A stretch of DNA of 10,807 nt from an uncultured Gammaproteobacteria bacterium (GCA_937926265.1 CALAZS010000159.1:1-10807), one strand, 5' to 3'. Shown: positions 1 to 6,576, counted from the first letter of the stretch. Numbers and translations are program-made. The notes: a model not told the origin generated them from the sequence alone.

Positions 1-920
1 TAATATTCATCCTGGTATCGCTCCTGATAAGGGGCCTCACTGAAACAGCTGTCCAGATGATCAGCAAAGGTTTTAACCCTGCGCGGTGTCAGTCTGCCGG
101 GAGGAAACACCGCATATATACCAACCGGTCTTTTTTCGAAACCTTGCAACACGGGAATCAAATCACCGGAACGAATATATTTGGCAAGGATAAAAGTGGG
201 GGCGGAAGTTATACCCAGCCCGCTAACGGCAGCTTCTGCCAGAACCTCGCCATTATTGGAACGCATCCGAATCTGTGGCTGGCCCTGTAAAGTTTTGCCA
301 TCAGAATCCTGGAATTTCCAATGTTGGGTATAGGTTATGTTGCTGTATTGCAATCCAATGTGTTTATTTAAGTCAGCAGGTGTTTCAGGCTGACCACAAC
401 GTTCAAGATAAGCTTTGCTTGCACAAGTCACCGAACGTGACAGTCCAATCTTTCTGGCAACCAGTGTTGAGTCTTCAAGTAAGCCAATACGCACTGCCAT
501 ATCAAAACCATCTTCAACCAGGTTGACGTTGCGGTCATTTAAATCGAGTTCTATTTCAATCGCGGGGTGCTTGTCCATGAAATCATTGGTGGCAGCTGAC
601 AAATGCGCCAGGCCAAATGATAAAGGCGCAGCTATCTTGATTTTGCCCCTGATTTCTTCCGTTGTGTATCCGGTTTCAAGTTCAGCTTCCTCAAGGTCTG
701 CGAGAATTTGAATGGCACGCTGGTAAAACTGCTGGCCTTCAGCGGTAACCGAGATACGTCGCGTTGTCCTGCGCAGTAATCGGCTGTTCAGGCTTTGCTC
801 GAGCTGACTGATACGCCGGCTAATGACAGATTTGGCGATACCCAGGCGCTGTGTTGCGGCCTGGAAACCGCCTGATTCCACCACCGCTGTAAAGGCTTCA
901 AGTGCCGCAAATTTATCCAT
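1..920 (-). CDS. LysR-family transcriptional regulator (3' end cut by window edge)
   Basis: DNA-binding regulator, probably acting on the divergent doxX-pirin genes. Reading leftward from the ATG at 920-918, the frame stays open for 306 codons. The N-terminus (FAALEAFTAVVESGGF, then a winged helix-turn-helix with SVISRRISQLEQSL at about residues 31-44) is a classic LysR domain. The effector domain shows the usual DGFDMAVRIG stretch near residue 150. LTTRs are about 300 residues long, and the last visible bases on this strand are TA, so the stop codon (TAA or TAG) probably straddles the edge. No Shine-Dalgarno sequence precedes the ATG; an 11-codon mini-ORF ends 4 bases before it and might supply ribosomes. 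The domain resembles the CrgA-type LysR subgroup often found beside redox genes. The effector cannot be told from sequence. Confidence 0.93.
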   Translation of the reverse strand, partial: MDKFAALEAFTAVVESGGFQAATQRLGIAKSVISRRISQLEQSLNSRLLRRTTRRISVTAEGQQFYQRAIQILADLEEAELETGYTTEEIRGKIKIAAPLSFGLAHLSAATNDFMDKHPAIEIELDLNDRNVNLVEDGFDMAVRIGLLEDSTLVARKIGLSRSVTCASKAYLERCGQPETPADLNKHIGLQYSNITYTQHWKFQDSDGKTLQGQPQIRMRSNNGEVLAEAAVSGLGITSAPTFILAKYIRSGDLIPVLQGFEKRPVGIYAVFPPGRLTPRRVKTFADHLDSCFSEAPYQERYQDEY

Positions 921-963
921 ATTGTTACAAAAAATAGAACAAAGAGTTTCTTTTATCCATATT
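912..963. repeat. 12-bp direct repeat in the LysR/doxX intergenic region
   Basis: TTTATCCATATT occurs at 912-923 and again, identically, at 952-963, a 40-bp offset. The first copy contains the LysR start codon on the minus strand; the second contains the ATG of the mini-ORF. It may be a local duplication of the translation start region or two regulator half-sites. Confidence 0.6.
925..960 (-). other. Possible 11-codon leader ORF in front of the LysR gene
   Basis: On the minus strand an ATG at 960-958 opens a mini-ORF reading MDKRNSLFYFL, with a TAA stop at 927-925, four bases before the LysR ATG. A GAAG-type weak ribosome site lies 6 bases upstream of it, while LysR itself has none. Translational coupling is therefore conceivable. 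An ORF this short is easily produced by chance. Confidence 0.2.
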
Positions 964-971
964 TATCTTCT

Positions 972-988
972 ATTTGTCAACGGCTAAT
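972..988. promoter_or_regulatory. Candidate LysR box (T-N11-A) upstream of doxX
   Basis: ATT and AAT flank an 11-base core (ATT at 972-974, AAT at 986-988), which fits the T-N11-A dyad that LTTRs bind. It lies in the divergent intergenic region between the LysR gene and doxX, where autoregulatory LTTR sites normally sit. The motif is short and AT-rich, so chance occurrence is quite possible. I could not identify convincing -35/-10 boxes for doxX. Confidence 0.3.
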
Positions 989-1031
989 CTTGTTTCACGT
1001 TGATACTGAAACTAACCAACTGGAGAATGAA

Positions 1032-1421
1032 ATGAATAAATCAACTTTAAACGCCGCGAGTGAAGTCACTGCCAGAGGTGCGATGTCCTTAATATTTCTG
1101 GTGGCAGGTTTTTCCAAGATCACCGGCTACGCCGCAACCCAGGGATACATGAATAGCATGGGTGTTCCTGGTGAACTGCTGCCCCTGGTGATTGCGCTGG
1201 AGATACTCGGGGGACTGAGTTTGTTACTGGGATGGAAAGTACGTGTTTCGGCATTTCTGCTGGCAGGCTTTTCGGTAGTCAGTGCAGTGATATTTCATGC
1301 GAATTTTGCAGACCAGATGCAGTCTATTCTGTTCATGAAGAACCTGGCATTGGCTGGTGGCCTTTTACTGCTGGTAACAAGCCAATCCCATGCATGGTCT
1401 GTTGATGCAAAAACAAGTTAA
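1032..1421 (+). CDS. DoxX-family membrane protein
   Basis: Small integral membrane protein of 129 residues, the usual size for DoxX/DoxD-like proteins. The sequence shows about four hydrophobic segments: roughly residues 18-30 (MSLIFLVAGFSKI), 47-64 (LLPLVIALEILGGLSLLL), 70-92 and 98-117. The first segment carries the family's short polar GFSKI-type motif. The ATG at 1032 is preferred because GGAG stands 6 bases upstream (1022-1025); a TTG at 990 opens the same frame but adds 14 hydrophilic residues with no ribosome site. DoxX proteins are linked to redox or sulfur metabolism and are often encoded beside pirins and LysR regulators; the precise reaction is usually unknown. The pirin gene starts 11 bases after the stop, so the two are very likely one transcript. 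Confidence 0.88.
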   Translation: MNKSTLNAASEVTARGAMSLIFLVAGFSKITGYAATQGYMNSMGVPGELLPLVIALEILGGLSLLLGWKVRVSAFLLAGFSVVSAVIFHANFADQMQSILFMKNLALAGGLLLLVTSQSHAWSVDAKTS

Positions 1422-1432
1422 CGAGGTGAGTC

Positions 1433-2269
1433 ATGAGAACCGTTAAACAAATAATTAAAGGAATGCCTGCCACGGATGGCGCAGGTGTTGAGTTAACCAG
1501 GGTCATCGGCCAGCCGGCACTGAACATGCTTGATCCTTTTTTGTTACTGGATGCTTTTCGGTCGGATAACCCGGAAGATTATATTGCCGGTTTTCCTCCA
1601 CATCCGCACCGTGGTTTTGAAACGGTCACTTACCTGTTGGAAGGCCGGATGCGCCACAAGGATAATGCAGGTCATGAGGGCGTGATCGAATCAGGTGGCA
1701 TTCAGTGGATGACAGCAGGCAAGGGCATAGAGCATTCTGAAATGCCGGAACAGGAAAACGGCCTGCTTGAAGGGTTCCAGTTATGGGTCAATTTACCTGC
1801 TAAGCATAAAATGGATGCACCGACTTACCAGGAGTATTCGCCGGATAAAATTCCGCTTGAACATCGTGATAATGGCATTGAGGTCAGAGTGATAACCGGC
1901 ACTACTTCAAAAGGTACTGAAGGTCCAGTAACACAGCCCTTAACCGAACCGCTTTACCTGGACGTGCAATTGCCAGCAGGGCAGCAGTTTGTCGAAAACA
2001 TACCAGCTTCACATAATGCCTTTGTCTACGTCATCAATGGGCCGTTATCATTGGGAGATCAAACTGACAGGCGATTGATCCGTGATGAGCTGGCTGTTTT
2101 ATCAGAAGGTAACCAGGTTGTTGTAAAGGCAGAGAATAACGATGCTCGTTTTTTACTTGTTGCAGGCAAGCCGTTAAATGAACCGGTCGCAAGAGGCGGA
2201 CCTTTTGTAATGAATACCCGCGAGGAAATTGACCAGGCATTTGCTGATTACCGGGCGGGCAGATTTTAG
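1433..2269 (+). CDS. Pirin-family protein (bicupin, quercetinase-like)
   Basis: A 278-residue metal-binding bicupin. The N-terminal cupin carries the pirin signature FPPHPHRGFETVTYLLEG at about residues 54-71. The predicted metal ligands H57, H59, H101 and E103 (HPHRG and EHSEMP) correspond in order and spacing to the Fe ligands described for human pirin. The C-terminal cupin (about 160-260) lacks such a His set, as is usual. Bacterial pirins variously show quercetin 2,3-dioxygenase activity in vitro or act as redox-sensing partners, so the substrate is open. The start is supported by GAGGTGAG at 1423-1430, just upstream of the ATG. It follows doxX by 11 bases in an apparent operon divergent from the LysR gene. 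About 200 bases without a gene follow it, with no convincing terminator. Confidence 0.93.
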   Translation: MRTVKQIIKGMPATDGAGVELTRVIGQPALNMLDPFLLLDAFRSDNPEDYIAGFPPHPHRGFETVTYLLEGRMRHKDNAGHEGVIESGGIQWMTAGKGIEHSEMPEQENGLLEGFQLWVNLPAKHKMDAPTYQEYSPDKIPLEHRDNGIEVRVITGTTSKGTEGPVTQPLTEPLYLDVQLPAGQQFVENIPASHNAFVYVINGPLSLGDQTDRRLIRDELAVLSEGNQVVVKAENNDARFLLVAGKPLNEPVARGGPFVMNTREEIDQAFADYRAGRF

Positions 2270-2395
2270 TTTCAAGATCCTTCGGCTTGCTCCTGTCTTT
2301 CAGCGATCTTATTGAATTTCTTGAGAAAAGATAATGGTCGAAATCAGGTGATTTTTTTGTGCTTGCCACAGGCTCATAATCAGCTTACTAATAGC

Positions 2396-2418
2396 AGTCA
2401 ATTATTACTTAATTGACT
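2396..2418. promoter_or_regulatory. Perfect 9+9 bp inverted repeat, candidate operator of the ene-reductase gene
   Basis: AGTCAATTA (2396-2404) and its exact reverse complement TAATTGACT (2410-2418) are separated by 5 bases. The repeat lies 53 bp upstream of the ene-reductase ATG, and a TATATT hexamer (2418-2423) overlaps its right arm. A dimeric repressor such as a TetR- or MarR-type protein is the natural guess, since OYE genes such as nemA are often controlled that way, but no such regulator is encoded nearby. The adjacent LysR protein is the local alternative. Confidence 0.55.
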
Positions 2419-2471
2419 ATATTTTATACCAGAGTTGGTCAAAGCCACTTTAACCTGAGGTATCTTTATCC

Positions 2472-3584
2472 ATGGAATCCAAGCTATTTGAAAATTACGA
2501 ACTCGGTAACCTGGAAATTAAAAACCGTATCGTCATGGCACCTATGACGCGTTGCCGTTCCGGTGACAGTGGTGTGCCAACCGACTTAACCAGTGAATAC
2601 TATGCCCAACGGGCCACTGCCGGCCTGGTTATTACCGAAGGTGTGCCTGTTTCGCAGGAGGCTATGGGTTACCTTTGGACACCGCGTATCGATGGTGCTG
2701 AACATGTCGCAGGCTGGTCCAAGGTTGCCAATGCGGTTCACAAGGCCGAGGGCACTATTTTTATGCAGATTTGGCATGTTGGACGTGTATCCCATACCAG
2801 CCTGCAAGCTGAAAATGCCTCCCCGGTAGGTCCTACCGATCAACTACCTGAAGAAGCGGTTTGCTTTGCATATCACGACAATGGTCAGCCTGGTTATGTT
2901 TCAACCAGTAAACCGCAAGCGTTGGATGAAGCAGGGCTTGAACGTATTAAAGGTGAATTTGTTCAGGCTGCACGAAATGCCCGTCAGGCAGGTTTTGATG
3001 GCGTTGAAGTACATGGCGCCAATGGTTACCTGTTTGACCAGTTTTTAAACTCCGTGGTGAACACACGTACAGACGACTATGGCGGCAGTGTTGAAAACCG
3101 CTGCAGATTCTTACTGGATGTCGTTAAAGCCGTGGGAGAGGAAATTGGCTTTGCCCGTACCGGCGTTCGTGTATCTCCAAATGGTCGTTTCAATGATATG
3201 CCGGAAGATCCGGAGATGGAGGAAACTTTTGTTTACCTTGCAAAAAAACTTCACAAGTTGGGTGTCGTTTATCTGCATATCAATGACCAGACAACCTTCG
3301 AATTACCGGGCATTCCTGAAGGCATAATAGAAAAGCTGCGGGAAGTATTTCCCGAAACCATTATTCTATGTGGCGGTTATGATGCAGAGCGTGCCGACCA
3401 GGCCATAAAGAGCGGTCTGGCAGACCTGGTGGCATTTGGCGTACCCTATATTGCCAATCCTGATTTACCGGCACGCCTGCAAAATGGCTGGCCACTGAAT
3501 GACCCTGACCGTGATACTTTCTATGGTGGTGCAGAAAAAGGCTACACGGATTATCCTGAATACCAGCCTGAAACAGCTGATTGA
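2472..3584 (+). CDS. Old Yellow Enzyme-family FMN ene-reductase (NemA/PETN reductase type)
   Basis: Cytosolic NAD(P)H-dependent flavoenzyme reducing activated C=C bonds, nitro compounds or other electrophiles. At 370 residues it matches NemA/PETN reductase almost position for position: T26 in MAPMTR, QIWHVGR at 99-105, the catalytic H181/N184 pair and Y186 in HGANGYL, YGGSVENR at 203-210, R233 near the flavin, and a GYTDYP tail. One key residue differs: the FMN-phosphate Arg at 324 (FGR in NemA) is Val here (AFGVPYIANPDL). Initiation uses an ATG preceded by CTGAGG at 2455-2460. The upstream 200 bases carry a perfect inverted repeat, implying its own control. A chromate-transporter gene starts 42 bases downstream, and NemA-type enzymes are reported to reduce chromate, so a joint role is plausible. 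Family assignment is firm; substrate is not. Confidence 0.95.
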   Translation: MESKLFENYELGNLEIKNRIVMAPMTRCRSGDSGVPTDLTSEYYAQRATAGLVITEGVPVSQEAMGYLWTPRIDGAEHVAGWSKVANAVHKAEGTIFMQIWHVGRVSHTSLQAENASPVGPTDQLPEEAVCFAYHDNGQPGYVSTSKPQALDEAGLERIKGEFVQAARNARQAGFDGVEVHGANGYLFDQFLNSVVNTRTDDYGGSVENRCRFLLDVVKAVGEEIGFARTGVRVSPNGRFNDMPEDPEMEETFVYLAKKLHKLGVVYLHINDQTTFELPGIPEGIIEKLREVFPETIILCGGYDAERADQAIKSGLADLVAFGVPYIANPDLPARLQNGWPLNDPDRDTFYGGAEKGYTDYPEYQPETAD

Positions 3585-3626
3585 TTTGCCTTACGATTCA
3601 CTGGGCTTGAATACTGGACTGTCACT

Positions 3627-4838
3627 ATGCCGATTAACCTGATTGCAGTCAGGCAGGTTTTTTTAACTTTTCTCAGGCTCGGGTTTACCTCTTTCGGTGG
3701 TCCAGTTGCTCATGTTGGTTTTTTCCGTAAAGAACTGGTCGAACGTCAAAAGTGGGTTAATGACAGCCAGTTCAGCCAGTTGTTGGCAATCAGCCAGTTT
3801 TTACCCGGGCCTGCAAGCAGCCAGTTAGGATTCAGTCTTGGTTTCTTAAAAGCCGGCTGGCTTGGCGCGCTGGCAGCTTTCCTGGCTTTTACCTTACCCT
3901 CGGTTTTTATTCTGCTGGCATTTGCTTATTTTCTTCCTTACCTGTCAGGTGAACTGGGTGGATTATCGGGGGCATTATTGGGGCAGGCCGGCTTGCAGGG
4001 TTTGAAACTGGTTGCTTTTGCCGTGGTTGCAGATGCTGTACTGGGTATGAGTCAAAAACTTTGCTCTGATGTTAGCCGAAAAGCTATCGCTATTATTTCC
4101 GCCTGCATTCTGCTTTTACTTGAGGCTACAGTTTTTCAGATTGTGGTCGTGTTGTTTGGTGCCCTAGCCGGTATGTTACTCATTCGCCAGGAAGCAGTAG
4201 CGAATGACTCAGGCTTGCAGGTCGGTTATTCAAGTCGAAGCGGCCTTGTCCTTTTGGTTGTGTTTTTTATTCTATTGGCGGGTTTGCCTTTGCTGGCTGA
4301 TCAATCCATGCTGATGGCATTGTCCGATGCATTCTACCGGGCAGGTGCACTGGTGTTCGGTGGTGGCCATGTTGTATTGCCGCTACTTGAGGAGTCAGTT
4401 GTTGGTACTGGCTGGGTCAACCAGGAAAATTTTCTGGCAGGGTATGGTGCTTCCCAGGCGATACCAGGCCCTATGTTTTCTTTTTCTGCCTATCTGGGGG
4501 GACTAATTGATACCGGCTATGCATCTTGGGTGGGAGCGCTTATTGCACTCGTATTTATGTTTTTGCCCGGTTTTATTCTGATGTTGGCAGTGTTACCCAT
4601 ATGGCAGTCGTTGTCGCAAAACAACCTGGCGATTAAAGCCATAGCCGGTATCAATGCCGCGGTAGTAGGTTTGTTAGCCGTCGCGCTTTATGATCCTGTC
4701 TTTGTCAGCGGTGTCGCTTCAAGGTTGGACCTGGCAATCGCGGTGTTTGGATTTGCAATGCTTTCAATCTGGAAACTGTCACCGGTTTATGTTGTTATCT
4801 GGTGTGTTTCAGCCAGCATGCTGGCAACAATGATTTAG
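3627..4838 (+). CDS. chrA: Chromate efflux transporter, ChrA (CHR family, two-domain)
   Basis: Inner-membrane transporter of 403 residues, the usual length for long-chain two-domain CHR proteins. The N-terminal domain carries FGGPVAHVGFFRKELV (23-38) and QFLPGPASSQLG (57-68). The C-terminal domain repeats the pattern with FGGGHVVLPLLEESVV (244-259) and QAIPGPMFSFSAYLG (277-291). Around ten to twelve hydrophobic segments are visible, and the two halves look like the anciently duplicated CHR unit. Known members export chromate driven by the proton gradient; some respond to sulfate limitation instead. The ribosome site is weak (GGA 8 bases before the ATG), so translation may be partly coupled to the ene-reductase 42 bases upstream. 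No chrB-type regulator is present. Confidence 0.93.
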   Translation: MPINLIAVRQVFLTFLRLGFTSFGGPVAHVGFFRKELVERQKWVNDSQFSQLLAISQFLPGPASSQLGFSLGFLKAGWLGALAAFLAFTLPSVFILLAFAYFLPYLSGELGGLSGALLGQAGLQGLKLVAFAVVADAVLGMSQKLCSDVSRKAIAIISACILLLLEATVFQIVVVLFGALAGMLLIRQEAVANDSGLQVGYSSRSGLVLLVVFFILLAGLPLLADQSMLMALSDAFYRAGALVFGGGHVVLPLLEESVVGTGWVNQENFLAGYGASQAIPGPMFSFSAYLGGLIDTGYASWVGALIALVFMFLPGFILMLAVLPIWQSLSQNNLAIKAIAGINAAVVGLLAVALYDPVFVSGVASRLDLAIAVFGFAMLSIWKLSPVYVVIWCVSASMLATMI

Positions 4839-4846
4839 AAAATGAT

Positions 4847-4866
4847 TTGGAAGATGGTTATTCCAA
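4847..4866. other. Short inverted repeat between the convergent chrA and DCC genes
   Basis: TTGGAA (4847-4852) and TTCCAA (4861-4866) enclose an 8-base loop in the 46-bp gap between two converging genes. A weak bidirectional terminator is possible, but there is no T tract on either side and the stem is AT-rich. Confidence 0.25.
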
Positions 4867-4884
4867 GCGATGCCATCTCAAAAC

Positions 4885-5265
4885 TTATAAGCCACAACTC
4901 TCATCGCATTTATCTCTTACTCGCCAGTCAGCAAACTTAAGGTAAAACCAGTTTAACGGCCTGACAAGTTTCAAGCGAGTCAATACCTGACTGAGGAATC
5001 TGTAAGGCCTTAGAAATGACCAGAGATAAACAAAACCATAAGCACCTATGTGAAAATGACCTTCAGGCGATAGTACATGGAAGCGTTGCATGGCCTCTTT
5101 GTAATCCAGTTCGTATTGGTTAAGTTCAGAACCTGCGACAGAGATATCCAGCCAGTTTACCTTGTCAGCACCGGTACACTTTTTATAGTGCGCAATTTCC
5201 TTGCTGCACAAAGGACAGGCACCATCGTAAAAAACAATGGGCCTATCAGTTGTTGTGCTTGTCAT
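4885..5265 (-). CDS. DCC-family (DUF393) thiol-disulfide oxidoreductase-like protein
   Basis: A 126-residue protein of the DCC1/DUF393 family, named after its conserved N-terminal motif. The FYDGACPLCSKEI stretch (12-24) contains the CxxC pair C17/C20, the presumed redox centre, and a second pair (C120, C124) lies near the C-terminus. The frame extends up to an ATG at 5298, but the ATG at 5265 is preferred. It places the motif at the normal distance from the N-terminus and has GGAG (within TGGAGACC) about 10 bases upstream. With this start it overlaps the end of the upstream membrane-protein gene by 20 bases, which indicates translational coupling in one operon with the MerR regulator. The biochemical function of the family is poorly defined. 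It is often found near photolyase or photoreceptor-type genes in proteobacteria, which fits this setting. Confidence 0.85.
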   Translation of the reverse strand: MTSTTTDRPIVFYDGACPLCSKEIAHYKKCTGADKVNWLDISVAGSELNQYELDYKEAMQRFHVLSPEGHFHIGAYGFVYLWSFLRPYRFLSQVLTRLKLVRPLNWFYLKFADWRVRDKCDESCGL

Positions 5266-5602
5266 GGCTTTTGGTCTCCAGCGGGTGTTCGGAATCAATC
5301 AGTTCAAGACTGTCAGCGGTGTAAACCGGGCCTTTCATGATGTAGACAGTGAAAGCTCCAATAGCGACAGTGAAAATAGCCGTCCAGACTGTAATCAAAA
5401 CTGAAATGGTAATGATGTCGATAAACTCGGTTTGTTTAAGCTGTAATGATGCTGTTTCTGCAACCAGCAGCCAGTGTGCCAGTTGATTGGTAACGTAAAT
5501 CATCAGGCCACTGAGAAAAAAGGCGGCAGGCGTCTGTTTCAGGATTCGCCATTCAAGACCATAGCGGCTGCGGCGTTTGGATGAAGGGTTTAAGCGTTGC
5601 AT
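5246..5602 (-). CDS. Two-helix membrane protein of unknown function
   Basis: I do not recognise this 118-residue protein. It has a basic N-terminus (KRRSR at 9-13), two long hydrophobic segments at about 26-47 and 63-89, and an acidic-to-polar tail with GPVYTADSLELIDSEHPL at 91-108. The charge pattern suggests both ends face the cytoplasm. The ATG at 5602 is chosen over an upstream ATG at 5659: it has GAGGG 8 bases in front and starts one base after the regulator's TGA (5606-5604), a typical coupled arrangement. Its own stop overlaps the start of the DCC protein gene. Its place between a B12-type photoreceptor and a CxxC protein suggests a membrane partner in the same response, but that is inference only. 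Confidence 0.75.
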   Translation of the reverse strand: MQRLNPSSKRRSRYGLEWRILKQTPAAFFLSGLMIYVTNQLAHWLLVAETASLQLKQTEFIDIITISVLITVWTAIFTVAIGAFTVYIMKGPVYTADSLELIDSEHPLETKSHDKHNN

Positions 5603-5603
5603 A

Positions 5604-6536
5604 TCACAGGCCCTCAAGTGTTGCAGAAAGTGACCTGAGGTCACTACAGAAATAGGCATTCATCCCGGAAAAAAAATCAGCATACCGCTCTGCATTGTTA
5701 CCACCGATTACTACAAAAATGTCATCGGGCAGGGCGTCAGCCAGCGTGCTGATCTCCTGCTTCAGCAATTTTCCATCAGCCCGGCTGGCCAGGCTTAACA
5801 ATATTCCCTTTGATTCCGAGGCAATCGCAGCGGCAGCGATTTCGGTTGCCGGCATATCCGGTCCCATGTAACGCGATCTCCAGCCTTCCATCGCGGCTAT
5901 GACGGCGGCCATCAGTGCGCCTAGTTCATGGCGTTGACCGACAGGCGTAGTCACCAGCAGGCGGGGGCCAACCGGCAGTTCGCGTTCGAGCAGGTTCAGA
6001 AGGAAACGTTTGATCTGAATGCTGGCCAGATGTTCATGGCCGATTCTAAGCTGACCGTTTTTCCAGGACTCGCCGATGAAAAGCAGAGCCGGGTAAAGCA
6101 CCTGTTCGAAAAATATTATCTGGGGGAGTGCCGTGGAGGCATTGACCAGGCTCTGGTAAATACCATCGTCGTCCAGTTGCTTTATGCCAGTAATAAGAGG
6201 TTGAAGGAATTCGCCGTAATCAGAAACCCGCGAATTTTCAGGCTTATCAGGAAAAAACTGTGCGTTGTCACTGGCAAGTAATTCGCTGAGTTCAGTATCA
6301 GTCAGGGCAGATAAATCGCTTATTCTCCTGCCGGAGCGGGTAGCTTTCTGGAGTAGCGACAGGCGTTGAATGTCACTTTCAGAATATAGCCTGCGGCCCG
6401 TGGCATGGCGCTTTGGCTCAACAATGCTGTAGCGTTTTTCCCAGGCGCGAATTACATCCTTACTTAATCCGGTGCGTTGGGAAACCACCTGTATCGGGTG
6501 ATATGCGCTGGAATTTTGTGTCGATGAAGCACTCAT
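5604..6536 (-). CDS. MerR-family regulator with cobalamin-binding domain (CarH/LitR-type photoreceptor)
   Basis: A 310-residue transcription regulator. An N-terminal MerR helix-turn-helix (about 12-80: VVSQRTGLSKDVIRAWEKRY, then GRRLYSESDIQRL) is followed by a linker and a B12-binding module. This carries the complete W-x9-EH signature of adenosylcobalamin photoreceptors (W158, E168, H169) and the downstream QRHELG element with H203, the expected lower axial cobalt ligand; spacing matches Thermus CarH (E141 to H177) within one residue. In known members AdoCbl-bound tetramers repress in the dark and fall apart in light. The residue after the Trp, His132 in Thermus CarH and the new cobalt ligand after photolysis, is Lys159 here, so photochemistry may differ. 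The ATG at 6536 has no ribosome site and lies 8 bases from a perfect -10 box. It heads an operon with the membrane protein and the DCC protein. Confidence 0.92.
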   Translation of the reverse strand: MSASSTQNSSAYHPIQVVSQRTGLSKDVIRAWEKRYSIVEPKRHATGRRLYSESDIQRLSLLQKATRSGRRISDLSALTDTELSELLASDNAQFFPDKPENSRVSDYGEFLQPLITGIKQLDDDGIYQSLVNASTALPQIIFFEQVLYPALLFIGESWKNGQLRIGHEHLASIQIKRFLLNLLERELPVGPRLLVTTPVGQRHELGALMAAVIAAMEGWRSRYMGPDMPATEIAAAAIASESKGILLSLASRADGKLLKQEISTLADALPDDIFVVIGGNNAERYADFFSGMNAYFCSDLRSLSATLEGL

Positions 6537-6544
6537 AGTATCAG

Positions 6545-6572
6545 ATTATAGTCTTATTTTTGTCTAAGACAA
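6545..6572 (-). promoter_or_regulatory. Sigma70-type promoter of the MerR/B12 regulator gene, apparently leaderless
   Basis: On the minus strand TATAAT (6550-6545) is a perfect -10 box, with TTGTCT (6572-6567) as a -35 box 16 bases upstream. The -10 box ends 8 bases before the ATG at 6536. Transcription would thus begin within a base or two of the start codon, and no Shine-Dalgarno sequence exists. Confidence 0.6.
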
Positions 6573-6573
6573 A
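6559..6573. promoter_or_regulatory. 7-1-7 perfect palindrome, candidate operator of the B12/MerR regulator
   Basis: TTTGTCT (6559-6565) and AGACAAA (6567-6573) are exact reverse complements around a single central A. The palindrome covers the -35 box of the regulator's own promoter. A further half-site-like GACAAA lies at 6579-6584, within and just past the kinase promoter's -35 box. Binding here could repress both divergent promoters, as CarH/LitR proteins do by blocking RNA polymerase. Assignment to this regulator rests on position. Confidence 0.5.
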
Positions 6574-6576
6574 CAT

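Noticed and set aside
990..1031. N-terminal extension of the DoxX gene from a TTG at 990
   Set aside because: The added 14 residues are hydrophilic, have no ribosome site, and the ATG at 1032 has GGAG at ideal distance.
2273..2340. AAGATC...GATCTT and TTTCTTGAGAAA inverted repeats after the pirin gene
   Set aside because: Stems are short or imperfect, the loop is long and no T tract follows, so a terminator call is not supported.
2034..2369. 111-codon minus-strand ORF under the end of the pirin gene
   Set aside because: It is out-of-phase antisense to a clear pirin C-terminus, with no domain likeness or ribosome site.
5266..5298. Longer DCC protein starting at ATG 5298
   Set aside because: It adds 11 residues not expected before the YDGxCPLC motif and overlaps the upstream gene more deeply; ATG 5265 has a GGAG site.
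5603..5659. Longer two-helix membrane protein starting at ATG 5659 inside the MerR gene
   Set aside because: ATG 5602 is one base past the MerR stop and has GAGGG 8 bases upstream; the extension merely reads the MerR gene out of frame.
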